Assembly: GCA_052390115.1 (NCBI GenBank) | Contig: JBQTHE010000072.1 | Location: forward strand, 1-64,000 | Length of the DNA: 64,000 bases | Direction of reading: 5' to 3' | Source: GCA-003244245 sp052390115 | GTDB lineage: Bacteria > Actinomycetota > Actinomycetes > Mycobacteriales > Pseudonocardiaceae | Shown: piece by piece, positions 24,684 to 34,023 of the stretch | Position numbering within the stretch: position 1 is the first letter of the stretch | Layout of the letters: the number at the start of each line of letters is the position of its first letter | Program-made: the position numbers and the translations under genes | The notes under the pieces: generated by a model | The model's input: the letters and a program-made list of their open reading frames with translations, nothing else | The model's database searches: none | What the model was told of the DNA's origin: nothing

Positions 24684-26120
24684 GTGCTACTCGAAGCGTT
24701 CCTCGACGTTGCCAAGCGGCGTGCTGATGCCCTGGCGATCGAGACGGTGAAGGGCGACGGCGTCACCTACGGTGAGCTCTCAACCGAGGTCGAGCATGTC
24801 GCTGGCGGACTTATGGACCTGGGGGTGCGGCCGGGGCAGGTCATTGCCACCCGGCTCGACAACAGCATCGCCTATGTGGCGACGATCCTGGCTCTGGCCG
24901 GCGTCGGTGCGGTTCATTTGCCGATCAGCCTTCGATCCGGGTCAGAACGGGCGGCATCGTTGGTCGACGACGTTCAGCCACAGTTGGTCATCTCCGCCGG
25001 CGGAGTGACTCCCGTGGTGGGCGCACCCCGTTGTGTGGCTCCTGGGCAGCTTCGGGGAAAGCATCGTGTCGCGGCCAACCGACCGCGACACGACGACATC
25101 TTCCGAATGCAGGAGACGTCCGGTTCAACTGGCGAGCCGCGCTTGGCGAGGTGGCGTCAGGACGCCATGGTGGCCGAGATCGAGCACTGGATGAGCTACA
25201 CCGCTACGACCGAGCAGGACGTCTTTTTCAACGTACACCCCCTTGACGGTGGGCACGCCGTAGATCTCCACGTGCTGCCCGCGCTGCTTTCGGGCGCGAA
25301 GTTGGTCCTCGGGGACATCGAGCGTCCCGCGGAGACACTGATCGCCCTTTCGCAATACCGAGCGACTGTGTTCAGCGCACTGCCTCGCCAGTACGACCTG
25401 CTGACTCGCGCGGCGAGCACCGTCAAAGTCGATCTGTTGCCCGACTTGCGCCTCCCTCTATGCGGTGGCGCTTACCTGATGAGCAGAATCGTACGGGATG
25501 CCCACGAGCAGCTCGGTGTTCACCTGAGGCGGATCTACGGATCGACCGAGTTCGGCATGGTGTTGGCCAACATGGCGGACACCCTGCAGATCGATGACGG
25601 AATGGTGCCGGTGGGCGATGTCCAAGTCCAGTTGAAGTCGATCGACCCCGCCCGCCCAACGGTGGGAGAGATCGTAGCACACTCGTCTCACATGGGAGCC
25701 GGTTACTTTGGTGCGGATCCCCAACAGATGTTCGAGAATGGTTGGTACCGGACCGGCGACGTCGCCGAGCTCGACGAGTACGGCAGGTACCACGTGCTGG
25801 GCAGAACGGGCGACGCGATTTCGACAGGTCAGGGACTAGTTTTTGCACCGTACTTGGAGGAAACACTGACCATGCGCTGCCCGGTGACGGAAGTGGCAGT
25901 CCTCGTAACCGAGGACGTCGCTCAGGACAGAGCAGCACTCGTTGTCGCCGAGGCATCAACAAAGCATGATCACTGCGATGTCGCGGCTCGTCTTGCGGCG
26001 ATACTCGCAGTTCACGACGTGTGCGCGAAAGTCCATGTCGTATCACAAATGCCCCATACTCCCACTGGCAAACCGGACAAGCCCAAAATTCGTCGACTGT
26101 ATTCCGGCCACGATGTGTAG
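24684..26120 (+). CDS. AMP-forming acyl/aminoacyl ligase (ANL superfamily)
   Basis: Adenylation enzyme of 478 aa. Core motifs: ETSGSTGEPRLARW (phosphate loop, Arg in place of the usual Lys), YGSTEFG (A5), GWYRTGDVAELDEYGRYHVLGR (A7-A8) and the C-terminal lysine in PTGKPDKPKIRRL (A10). No carrier-protein, condensation or reductase domain is attached, and no carrier protein is seen nearby. Start GTG 24684 (TTG 24682 out of frame). Last gene of the operon. It may activate an acid as an adenylate or CoA ester for acylation, or supply a malonyl-type donor (inference). Confidence 0.88.
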   Translation: MLLEAFLDVAKRRADALAIETVKGDGVTYGELSTEVEHVAGGLMDLGVRPGQVIATRLDNSIAYVATILALAGVGAVHLPISLRSGSERAASLVDDVQPQLVISAGGVTPVVGAPRCVAPGQLRGKHRVAANRPRHDDIFRMQETSGSTGEPRLARWRQDAMVAEIEHWMSYTATTEQDVFFNVHPLDGGHAVDLHVLPALLSGAKLVLGDIERPAETLIALSQYRATVFSALPRQYDLLTRAASTVKVDLLPDLRLPLCGGAYLMSRIVRDAHEQLGVHLRRIYGSTEFGMVLANMADTLQIDDGMVPVGDVQVQLKSIDPARPTVGEIVAHSSHMGAGYFGADPQQMFENGWYRTGDVAELDEYGRYHVLGRTGDAISTGQGLVFAPYLEETLTMRCPVTEVAVLVTEDVAQDRAALVVAEASTKHDHCDVAARLAAILAVHDVCAKVHVVSQMPHTPTGKPDKPKIRRLYSGHDV

Positions 26121-26183
26121 TCTGGGGCTGGCTCGACTCGGTCGGCCCAAGGCGTGCCGCGGGTACGGGCAGCACAGCGCGGC

Positions 26184-27617
26184 TTAACCCAGGCCGTTGT
26201 CGTGCGCCCAGCGGCGTAGCTCGGCCTCGGCCTCCTCGCGGGACAGCGGGCCCCGGTCCAGGCGCACCTCCTTGAGGTGTCGCCACGCGCGGCCGACGTC
26301 CGGGCCTGGTGGCAGCCCGAGCAGCTCCATGATGGCGTTACCGTCCAGGTCCGGGCGCACCCGAGCGAGGTCCTCCTCGGCGCGGATCCGCTCGATGCGC
26401 CGCTCCAGGTCGTCGTAGCTGCGCTGCAGCGCCGCCGCCTTGCGACGGTTGCGGGTAGTGCAGTCGGCGCGGACGAGCTTGTGCAGCCGCGGCAGCAGCT
26501 CCCCGGCGTCGGTGACATAGCGACGCACCGCCGAGTCGGTCCACTCACCGCTGCCGTAACCGTGGAACCGCAGGTGCAGGAACGCCAGCGCAGCGACGTC
26601 CGCGACGACCTGCGTGGGGTACCGCAGGGCGCGCAACCGCTTGCGGATCATCTTGGCGCCGACGACCTCGTGATGGTGGAAGCTCACCCCGCCACCGGGC
26701 TCGTGGCGGCGGGTGGCCGGCTTGCCGATGTCATGCAGCAACGCCGCCAGCCGCAGCACCAGGTCGGGCTCACCGTCCTCCAGCGCGATCGCCTGATCGA
26801 GCACCGTCAGCGAATGCGCGTAGACGTCCTTGTGCTGGTGATGCTCGTCGATCTCCAGCCGCATCGCGGGCACCTCGGGCAGCACGTGGTCGGCCAGCCC
26901 GGTGTCCACCATCAGCTCGATGCCCGCCCGCGGATCCGCCCCGAGCATCAGCTTGGACAGTTCCGCACCCACCCGCTCGACGGTGATCCGGCGGATCTCG
27001 GGCGCCATGTCAACCAGCGCCGCCCGCACCCGCGGGGCCAGGGTGAAACCGAGCTGGGAGACGAACCGGGCGGCGCGCAGCATCCGCAGCGGGTCGTCGG
27101 CGAAGGACTCCTCCGGCGTCGCGGGGGTATCCAGCTCACGCCGAGCCAGCGAGGCCATCCCGCCGTGCGGGTCGACGAACCCCCCAGCGCCTTGCAGCGG
27201 CAGCTGCACGGCCATCGCGTTCACGGTGAAGTCCCGCCGGGCCAGGTCGCCCTCGACGGTGTCGCCGAAGACGACGTCAGGGTGGCGCGACACCCGGTCG
27301 TAGCGGTCGGCCCGGTAGGTGGTGATCTCGCAGCGGGTGCCGGCCCTGGTCGCGCCGACGGTGCCGAATGCGATCCCGGTGTCCCACACGGCGTCGGCCC
27401 AGCCGTCCAGGATCCGCCTGGTGGCATCGGGCCGGGCGTCGGTGGTGAAATCCAGGTCGCTGCCCAGCCGGCCGAGCAGGGCGTCCCGCACGCTGCCACC
27501 CACCAGGTACAGCGAATGACCAGCCGCGCTGAACCGGGCGGCCAGCTCGTCGGCCACCGGCGCGATCCGGAGCAGCTCCACCACCGCATTCTGCTGCGCC
27601 GTGCTCACGGACGGCAT
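26184..27617 (-). CDS. pcnA: CCA tRNA nucleotidyltransferase
   Basis: Adds or repairs the CCA end of tRNAs; 477 aa. Class II nucleotidyltransferase: LVGGSVRDALLGRLGSDLDF with the DxD metal site (residues about 35-60), TYRADRYDR, RRDFTVNAMA, then the HD domain LLHDIGKPATR. The order pcnA - NUDIX - Rv3909-like - murJ matches M. tuberculosis Rv3907c-Rv3910 and marks the return to core genome. ATG 27617 preferred; GTG 27650 adds 11 residues. Convergent with the ligase gene. Confidence 0.95.
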   Translation of the reverse strand: MPSVSTAQQNAVVELLRIAPVADELAARFSAAGHSLYLVGGSVRDALLGRLGSDLDFTTDARPDATRRILDGWADAVWDTGIAFGTVGATRAGTRCEITTYRADRYDRVSRHPDVVFGDTVEGDLARRDFTVNAMAVQLPLQGAGGFVDPHGGMASLARRELDTPATPEESFADDPLRMLRAARFVSQLGFTLAPRVRAALVDMAPEIRRITVERVGAELSKLMLGADPRAGIELMVDTGLADHVLPEVPAMRLEIDEHHQHKDVYAHSLTVLDQAIALEDGEPDLVLRLAALLHDIGKPATRRHEPGGGVSFHHHEVVGAKMIRKRLRALRYPTQVVADVAALAFLHLRFHGYGSGEWTDSAVRRYVTDAGELLPRLHKLVRADCTTRNRRKAAALQRSYDDLERRIERIRAEEDLARVRPDLDGNAIMELLGLPPGPDVGRAWRHLKEVRLDRGPLSREEAEAELRRWAHDNGLG

Positions 27618-27770
27618 ACGGTTTCCCACCGCAGAGGGCGAAGGCGACACGGGGAGTCAGCCTAACGGCCGTCGCCAGAACTCGCGCCGGCGGTGATCAC
27701 CCAAGGTGGTGGGTGCGGCCATCGCTGCGCTGGCACACGGTCTTGCCGGCACCGCCTATACCATCGGCGC

Positions 27771-28310
27771 ATGCCCCCGCCCTCCGGTAGGTCCAGCCGT
27801 AACAAGGCCACCCGGAAGGCAACCGGTCAGGCCCGTGGCGGCCAACGCAAGGCCGCCCAGGGCAAGGGCCGCACCGGCCGGATGCGCACCGTGGACGAGA
27901 CCTCAGCTGGCGGGCTGGTGGTCGACACCGAGACCGGACGGGCTGCGGTGATCGGCCGCCTGGACCGGCGCGGCCGGCTGCTGTGGTCGCTGCCCAAGGG
28001 TCACATCGAGAACGGCGAAACCGTCGAGCAGGCGGCAGTGCGCGAGGTCGCCGAGGAGACCGGGATCGATAGCGCGGTGGTGGCCGCGCTGGGCAGCATC
28101 GACTACTGGTTCGTCGCCGAGGACCGCCGGGTGCACAAGACGGTGCACCACTTCCTGCTGCGAGCGTTGGGCGGGGAGTTGTCCGATGCCGACCTGGAGG
28201 TCACCGAGGTGGCCTGGGTGCCGCTGGCCGACCTGCCGGCGCGGTTGGCGTACGCCGATGAGCGTCGCCTCGTCCGTCGCGCCACCGCGATGCTCGCGGA
28301 TTCAGCGTGA
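27771..28310 (+). CDS. NUDIX hydrolase (MutT4-like)
   Basis: Protein of 179 aa with a basic, Gln/Lys-rich N-terminus (1-40) and a full NUDIX box (GHIENGETVEQAAVREVAEE, then TG). It sits at the Rv3908 (mutT4) position of the conserved block. Substrate is presumably a nucleoside diphosphate derivative; not defined by sequence. ATG 27771. It is followed 10 bases later by the secreted Rv3909-like protein. Confidence 0.88.
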   Translation: MPPPSGRSSRNKATRKATGQARGGQRKAAQGKGRTGRMRTVDETSAGGLVVDTETGRAAVIGRLDRRGRLLWSLPKGHIENGETVEQAAVREVAEETGIDSAVVAALGSIDYWFVAEDRRVHKTVHHFLLRALGGELSDADLEVTEVAWVPLADLPARLAYADERRLVRRATAMLADSA

Positions 28311-28320
28311 GGCGCCCCGG

Positions 28321-30639
28321 GTGAGGTGCAGAGCCCACCTGATCGCCGCGGCCCTCCTGGTGGCGGTGCTGGGATTGCTGATGCCGAGCGCCGCGGCGGC
28401 CCAACCCGATGCGAAACAACCCCATGCGAAACAACCCCAGGTAAAGCAACCCCAGCGCACCAACGTCCTGGCTCGACTCGAGCTGGCGCAGATGTCACCC
28501 CGGGTGGTCACCGTCTCCAGCGCGCCGGTGCTCAGCGTCACGGGCCGGGTGGTCAACGTCGGGGACCGGACCATCACCAACCTCGAGATCCGGCTGCAAC
28601 GCGACGAGCCGGTGATCTCCGACGAGGCGGCCGCGCGAGCCGTCCGCGACGTCCCCGAAGCGCTGCACGTCACCCGGTTCCAGCCGGTGCCGGGCGACCT
28701 CGCCCCGGGGCAGAGCAGCCCGTTCCAGCTCGATGTGCCGCTGCGCGGCGGGGCAGACCTGGAGTCGTTGCAGATCAACGAACCGGGCGTGTACCCGCTA
28801 CTGGTCAACCTCAACGGCAAACCGGACTTCGGCGACATCGCGCGGCTGGCGGCGGTCCCGCTGCTGTTGCCGGTGCTCGGGATCCCGCCCGCCGCTGCCG
28901 GCCAGCCGCCCGGACCGGTACTGCCCCGACCCCTGCAGCCGATGCCGCTGACTGTGGTGTGGCCGCTCGCCACCGAACCCGCGCGGCTGCCCACCGGCCC
29001 CGGCGAACCGATCCTGATCCGCAGCAACCACTCCGGCACGGATCCGGTGGCTGCCGGCATCGCTCCCGGCGGGCGACTTGATGGCCTGCTCGGCGCGCTC
29101 GAGCAGGTGGTGCCGCCAGGATCACCCCTGGCGGCAGCTGTCTGCGTCGCGATCGACCCGGCGCTCGTGGAGACCGTCGACGGGATGAGCCGCGGCTACC
29201 GGGTGGCCCATCCCGGCGGGATCAGCGAGGGCACCGGCGCGGCAGACGCCCAGCACTGGCTTGATCGGTTGCGTGGCGCCGTCCAAGGTCGGTGCGTCCT
29301 GCCGCTGCCCTACGCCGATGCCGACCTGGTGGCACTGTCCCGGGCTGGGCTCACTGACCTGGCGGCGCTGGCCACCAGCACGGGTGTCCAGCTGGTGGAA
29401 GACCTGCTCGAGGTGCAGCCACTGACCGGGGTGAGCTGGCCGGCGGACGCGGTGCTCGATGAGCGCACCCTGGCCGACCTCACCACCCTGCAGACGCACG
29501 CGGTGTTGCTGGAACCCGACGGGCTGCTGGTGCCCCAGGGGCTGGTGGCCGGCGACGTCGCCCCCCAGACACCGGCCGGTGCCGTCGCCGGACTGGTGAC
29601 CAGCATGCCGGCCAGCCGCAGTGCCGCTCCCACCGGCGTGCTCGTGGACCCACTCCTGACCAGCGCGCTGGCCCCCGAGGCCAGCCAGCCCGGCAATGAC
29701 GCGGCCCGCTCCGACTTTGACATCGATCGGCGGCCCACCGGCACCTCGAGCCCGCTGGCCGCGCAGGACGGGCTCGGCGCACTGGTGTACCGCGCCGCCG
29801 CCGACCCGGATCGCCGGCCCGTGCTGCTGGTCCCGCCGCGCCGCTGGCAGGCCCCGGGTGTAGAGGCCACCACGTTGCTCAACGCCGCCCGGCAGCTGCT
29901 GGAGATCGGCTATGTCGCCCCGCGCGAGCTGCCCGCGCTGGCCACCACCCGCCCCGTCGGCCCCCCTACCGCGGTGGCCTACCCGCCGCAGGCCGGTGCC
30001 GAGGAGATCCCGCAACAGGTCACCGCGGACATCCTGCGGGCCCGAGACGTCCTGCGCGACCTGCAGGTCGCCACCGTCAAGGACCCCACCGCCAACCTGG
30101 AGCCGGTCGATCTGCTCGACCCACTGCGGCTCGGGCTGCTGCGTGGGGTGTCCTCGGCCTGGCGCGGCCAACCGAACCGGGCCATCCAGGTGACCGCACA
30201 GGAGCGCGACCGGCTCGACGAGCTGCGCCGCTCAGTACGGATCGTGCAGTCATCCGGCCCCTACAGCCTGGCGGCCTCAGACTCCCCGCTGCTGATCACC
30301 GTGAGCAACGAGTTGCCGGTCGGTGTGCAGGTTCGGCTGAGCCTGTCCGAGACCGCTGGGCTGCGTGCCGGTGCGGTCGGGCTGCAACTGGTGCCGGCTC
30401 GCAGCACCAGGCAGTTCGTCATCCCGGCGGAGGTGAGCCGGACCGGCCAGTTCAGCGTCGAGGCCCGGCTGAGCACCCCGGATGGCACCCCGCTTGGCGA
30501 GCCGAGCACCCTGCAGGTGCGCTCCACCGCATTCGGCCCCGTTACTGTCGCGCTCACCGCGAGTGCCGGTGCTGTGCTGGTTGCGCTGGTGGCCCGCCGG
30601 ATCGTGCGCCGAGTGCGCAGAGCAGGGGAAGCCGGGTGA
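28321..30639 (+). CDS. secreted, membrane-anchored DUF6049 protein (Rv3909-like)
   Basis: Protein of 772 aa. The signal peptide (LIAAALLVAVLGLLMPSAAAA) is followed by a degenerate repeat (QPDAKQPHAKQPQVKQPQ). Then come an extracellular region of Ig-like character, a long central domain and one C-terminal membrane helix with a basic cytoplasmic tail (RRIVRRVRR). It lies between the NUDIX gene and murJ, as in mycobacteria, and is probably part of the cell-wall export/synthesis locus; the biochemical role is unknown. GTG 28321 (GAGG 8 bases upstream) puts the signal peptide at the start. The stop overlaps the murJ start. Confidence 0.88.
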   Translation: MRCRAHLIAAALLVAVLGLLMPSAAAAQPDAKQPHAKQPQVKQPQRTNVLARLELAQMSPRVVTVSSAPVLSVTGRVVNVGDRTITNLEIRLQRDEPVISDEAAARAVRDVPEALHVTRFQPVPGDLAPGQSSPFQLDVPLRGGADLESLQINEPGVYPLLVNLNGKPDFGDIARLAAVPLLLPVLGIPPAAAGQPPGPVLPRPLQPMPLTVVWPLATEPARLPTGPGEPILIRSNHSGTDPVAAGIAPGGRLDGLLGALEQVVPPGSPLAAAVCVAIDPALVETVDGMSRGYRVAHPGGISEGTGAADAQHWLDRLRGAVQGRCVLPLPYADADLVALSRAGLTDLAALATSTGVQLVEDLLEVQPLTGVSWPADAVLDERTLADLTTLQTHAVLLEPDGLLVPQGLVAGDVAPQTPAGAVAGLVTSMPASRSAAPTGVLVDPLLTSALAPEASQPGNDAARSDFDIDRRPTGTSSPLAAQDGLGALVYRAAADPDRRPVLLVPPRRWQAPGVEATTLLNAARQLLEIGYVAPRELPALATTRPVGPPTAVAYPPQAGAEEIPQQVTADILRARDVLRDLQVATVKDPTANLEPVDLLDPLRLGLLRGVSSAWRGQPNRAIQVTAQERDRLDELRRSVRIVQSSGPYSLAASDSPLLITVSNELPVGVQVRLSLSETAGLRAGAVGLQLVPARSTRQFVIPAEVSRTGQFSVEARLSTPDGTPLGEPSTLQVRSTAFGPVTVALTASAGAVLVALVARRIVRRVRRAGEAG

Positions 30640-32321
30640 CAGTGGAGTTCTCGGGCACCGCAAACCAGGCTGGGGTAAACCCGGCTGGGCGGCCGCAGAC
30701 CTCAGTGGCGGCAGCCACTCGCATGATGGCGGTGGCCATCCTGGTCAGCCGGATCACCGGGTTCGTCCGCCAGCTCGGGCTCGCCGCCGTACTCGGGCTG
30801 GGTGTGATCAACGACTCCTACACCGTCGCCAACACGCTGCCGGCGATGCTCTACGAGCTCCTGCTCGGCGGGGTCCTGACCAGCGTCGTGGTGCCGCTGC
30901 TGGTACGCGCGGCCAAGGAGGACGCCGACCAGGGCGAGGCCTATGCGCAGCGGCTGGTCACCGTCGCCTGCGTGGCACTCGGCGTGGCCACGGTGCTCGC
31001 CGTCGCCGGGGCGCCGCTGCTGGCCGCGCTGCTGCTCGGCGACGCCGAGGCCGCCAACCCGCAGCTGGCCACGGTGTTCGGCTACCTGCTGCTGCCGCAG
31101 ATTCTGTTCTACGGCTTGTCCGGGCTGTTCGGGGCGATCCTGAATGCCCGCAGCATCTTCGGCCCGCCGGCCTGGGCGCCGGTGCTCAACAACGTCATCG
31201 TGCTGGCAGTCCTGGGGATCTACGCCCTGGTACCGGGTGAGATCACGCTCAACCCGACCCAGATGAGCGACCCGAAGCTGCTGGTCCTGGGTTTGGGCAC
31301 GACCGCGGGCATCGTCGCGCAGGCCCTGGTACAGCTGCCCGGGCTACGCCGGGCGGGCTTTCACTTCGGCTGGCGATGGGGCTGGGACCCGAGGCTGACC
31401 CAGGCGGGCGGGATGGCGGCCTGGTTCGTGCTCTACGTCCTGGTCGGCCAGCTCGGCTTCGTGATCACCACCCGGTCGGCGGCGCAGGGCGACCCTGGCG
31501 GGGTGGTGATCTACAGCCTGGTGTGGCTTCTGCTGCAACTACCCTACGGCGTACTCGGCTACTCGCTGCTCACCGCGATCATGCCGCGAATGAGCCGGGC
31601 GGCGGCCGACTCCGACTGGCGCGCGGTGGTCAAGGATCTGTCGCTGGGCAGCCGCTACCTCACGATGTTGCTGATCCCGATCACCGTGATCTTCACCCTG
31701 GCCGGGGAGCAGATCGGGGTCGCGCTGTTCTCGCTGGGCAGGGCAGGCAGCAATGCCGAGCGCCTCGGCGCTGCACTGGCGGTCTCGGCCTTCGGCCTGC
31801 TGCCCTACGCGGTGACGATGCTGCAGATGCGGGTCTTCTACTCGATGGCCGACGCGCGCACCCCAACAATGATCAACGCGGTAATGGTGGCGGTGAAGGT
31901 GCCGCTGCTGCTGGCCTGCCCGGTATTGCTCGACGGCGCCGACGTCGTGCTCGGGCTCACCGCGGTCAACTCGCTGTCCTGCGTGCTGGGTGCCATCGTC
32001 GGGCAGGTGTGGCTGCGCCGGCGATTGGGCCGGGTGGAGACCAAGCGCACCCTGATCACCCTGCGAAATTGCCTGCTGGCGGCAGTGCCTGCGGTGGGCG
32101 CGGTGCTCGGTCTGCGTGCCCTGCTCGGTGGCGCGGTAGACGGGGTCGGGGGGGCCTGGCTGGACTTGGTGCTCACCACGGTGGTTGTCGGTGTGGTGAT
32201 GGGTGCCGTCCTCGTTGCACTGCGCACCCCGGAGCTGACGGAGGCGATCCGGGGATCCGTCCTGGCGCGGGGGACCCGCAAACCGCCCGAACAACCCCCG
32301 AATCACTCCCCAGAGCCGTAG
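30636..32321 (+). CDS. murJ: lipid II flippase MurJ
   Basis: MviN/MurJ protein of 561 aa with about fourteen membrane helices that moves lipid II across the membrane. Signatures are VAILVSRITGFVRQLGLAAVLG near the N-terminus, SYTVANTLPAMLYELLLGGV, FYGLSGLFGAILNAR, and QMRVFYSMADARTPT in the second half. GTG 30636 overlaps the previous stop (GTGA). In M. tuberculosis the MurJ polypeptide continues into a pseudokinase; here that part is the separate next gene. Confidence 0.95.
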   Translation: MTVEFSGTANQAGVNPAGRPQTSVAAATRMMAVAILVSRITGFVRQLGLAAVLGLGVINDSYTVANTLPAMLYELLLGGVLTSVVVPLLVRAAKEDADQGEAYAQRLVTVACVALGVATVLAVAGAPLLAALLLGDAEAANPQLATVFGYLLLPQILFYGLSGLFGAILNARSIFGPPAWAPVLNNVIVLAVLGIYALVPGEITLNPTQMSDPKLLVLGLGTTAGIVAQALVQLPGLRRAGFHFGWRWGWDPRLTQAGGMAAWFVLYVLVGQLGFVITTRSAAQGDPGGVVIYSLVWLLLQLPYGVLGYSLLTAIMPRMSRAAADSDWRAVVKDLSLGSRYLTMLLIPITVIFTLAGEQIGVALFSLGRAGSNAERLGAALAVSAFGLLPYAVTMLQMRVFYSMADARTPTMINAVMVAVKVPLLLACPVLLDGADVVLGLTAVNSLSCVLGAIVGQVWLRRRLGRVETKRTLITLRNCLLAAVPAVGAVLGLRALLGGAVDGVGGAWLDLVLTTVVVGVVMGAVLVALRTPELTEAIRGSVLARGTRKPPEQPPNHSPEP

Positions 32322-32413
32322 ACTTGAGAATTGCCTCTCGTGGTGTGCCTCTGGGGTGTTGCGTCGAGAGCGGGGCTGCGCGGCGAAGAACGCGGGGAGG
32401 TTGACGAGGACCG

Positions 32414-33943
32414 GTGAGCAGGGACTCTGGGGACTCGGCGGGGGCGGGGACACACCGGCCCGGCGCCCCGTGGCCGACCCCCGGCGCGCTCGTCGGGCAG
32501 GGTCGCTACCGCTTACTGTCCGAAGCCGGCCGCGACGACCGCTGCTCCGTCCAATTGTGGCGCGGCCGCGACCTGGTACTGGATCGTGACGTCGCCCTGA
32601 CTTTGTTCATTGCGGACCCGCAAGATCCCGGAGCGGTCAGGCTGATCCACTCCGCCGTGGCGCGCGCGCTGCGCTCGGCCCGTCTGGAGGCGGCCGGTGC
32701 CGCGCGGGTGCTCGATGTGCTGGAGCCCGATGCCAGGTTTGCCCCGACCGTCGCGATCGTGGTCGCGGAGTGGACCCGCGGTCGTGGGCTCGTCGAGCTA
32801 CTGGACGACGGGCTGCCCGCACCGTCGGTGGCGGCCGGCATCCTGGTCCCGCTCGCTGGTGCGGTCGACACCGCGCACAGCGCCGGCCTGACCCTTGGCT
32901 GCGACCATCCGTACCGGATCAGGGTGACCCCCGACCGGCAGGCGCGACTGGCCTTTCCCGGCCCACTTCCGGCGACCGGGTCCCAAGACGACATCCGCGG
33001 CCTGGGCGCGATGCTGTACCTGCTGCTCACCGGCTACTGGCCGCTGCCCTATGGGCCGAGCAACCTGCCGGCCGCCCCGTCGCAGCCGGACGGCTCCCCG
33101 GTCAGCCCCACGACGTTGCGGCCCGGCGTGCCGGTGGATCTGGCCACCCTGGCGCTGCGCAGCCTCGCCGATCCGGGCACCGCCGGCGGTCTGCACACCG
33201 GCGCCGCCGTGCGACGGGTGCTCGAGTTCAACGTGGCGGAGGCGGCCGAGGCCGCCTCCCGCAATGGTCGCCACAGTCGCGTCCGGCCGGTCGATCCGCA
33301 ACGAGCCCGCCAGCAACGCCGGACGAAGCTGGGCCTGGCGGTGGCGGCGCTGGCCATCACCACGCTGATGATCCTGGGCTACGCCGGCATGCAGGTGTTG
33401 TCGGTGTTCACCAACGCCGGGGGTACCCCACTGGTCGTCGCCGGTCCCTCCCCAGCCGAGCAGTCTGCGCCGCCGGTAGCACCGCCGGCGGCCCTGTCCT
33501 CGGTCCGGGTCAAGAACCTGGCGGTCTATGACCCCTCCGGGAAGGGTCGTCCGGATCGCCAGAAGGACGTCGGCAAGCTCCTCGACGGCGATCCGGATAC
33601 CGAGTGGTCTACCGACTCATACCGCCAGCAGTTCCCTGCCTACAAGAAGGGGCTTGGCGTCATGCTGAGCTTCGAGCAGCCCGTCGCCGCGGCCTCGGTG
33701 ACCGTGATCTCTCCGAGCCCGGGCACTGTGCTCGAAATACGCACTGCAGCGTCGCCGAGGGCGGAGCTGGGTGAGACCACCCTGGTCGGCACCGCCACCC
33801 TTGCTCGCGGCAACACCCAGATCCCGCTGCGGTCGGTGCCACCGACGCGATACCTGCTGGTGTGGATCACCGAGCTGGCCGGCGGGGGAGATCGCAACCA
33901 GTCCAAACTCAGCGAAGTCGGGGTCCAGACCCGAGCCACCTGA
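32414..33943 (+). CDS. MurJ-associated pseudokinase with C-terminal discoidin-like domain
   Basis: Protein of 509 aa. The N-terminal kinase-like domain (about 30-265) begins with a kinase-like RYRLL but lacks the HRD and DFG motifs, as in the pseudokinase tail of mycobacterial MviN (Rv3910). One membrane helix (about 300-325) is followed by an extracellular F5/8-type discoidin-like domain (LLDGDPDTEWSTDSYRQQF region). The mycobacterial pseudokinase is phosphorylated by PknB and recruits FhaA to control peptidoglycan synthesis; the same role is inferred here. GTG 32414 with GAGG upstream. Confidence 0.85.
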   Translation: MSRDSGDSAGAGTHRPGAPWPTPGALVGQGRYRLLSEAGRDDRCSVQLWRGRDLVLDRDVALTLFIADPQDPGAVRLIHSAVARALRSARLEAAGAARVLDVLEPDARFAPTVAIVVAEWTRGRGLVELLDDGLPAPSVAAGILVPLAGAVDTAHSAGLTLGCDHPYRIRVTPDRQARLAFPGPLPATGSQDDIRGLGAMLYLLLTGYWPLPYGPSNLPAAPSQPDGSPVSPTTLRPGVPVDLATLALRSLADPGTAGGLHTGAAVRRVLEFNVAEAAEAASRNGRHSRVRPVDPQRARQQRRTKLGLAVAALAITTLMILGYAGMQVLSVFTNAGGTPLVVAGPSPAEQSAPPVAPPAALSSVRVKNLAVYDPSGKGRPDRQKDVGKLLDGDPDTEWSTDSYRQQFPAYKKGLGVMLSFEQPVAAASVTVISPSPGTVLEIRTAASPRAELGETTLVGTATLARGNTQIPLRSVPPTRYLLVWITELAGGGDRNQSKLSEVGVQTRAT

Positions 33944-33949
33944 CCCGCA

Positions 33950-34018
33950 GTGCCCCCCAGTGCCCGGCGTGTCAGCCCCCAGTGCCCGGTGTGTACGCCG
34001 CTCGTGCCCGGCACTGCG
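33950..34018. repeat. imperfect tandem repeat in the spacer before sigM
   Basis: Three to four imperfect copies of CAGTGCCCGG followed by TGTGT- or CGTGT-like bases fill the spacer between the pseudokinase and sigM. The unit resembles the 22-bp array next to leuS, suggesting a common dispersed repeat. Confidence 0.5.
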
Positions 34019-34023
34019 GCATC

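Noticed and set aside
29122..30171. 349-codon minus-strand frame opposite the Rv3909-like gene
   Set aside because: Antisense shadow; Gly/Gln/Arg-rich without domains, while the plus-strand protein is conserved in position and character.
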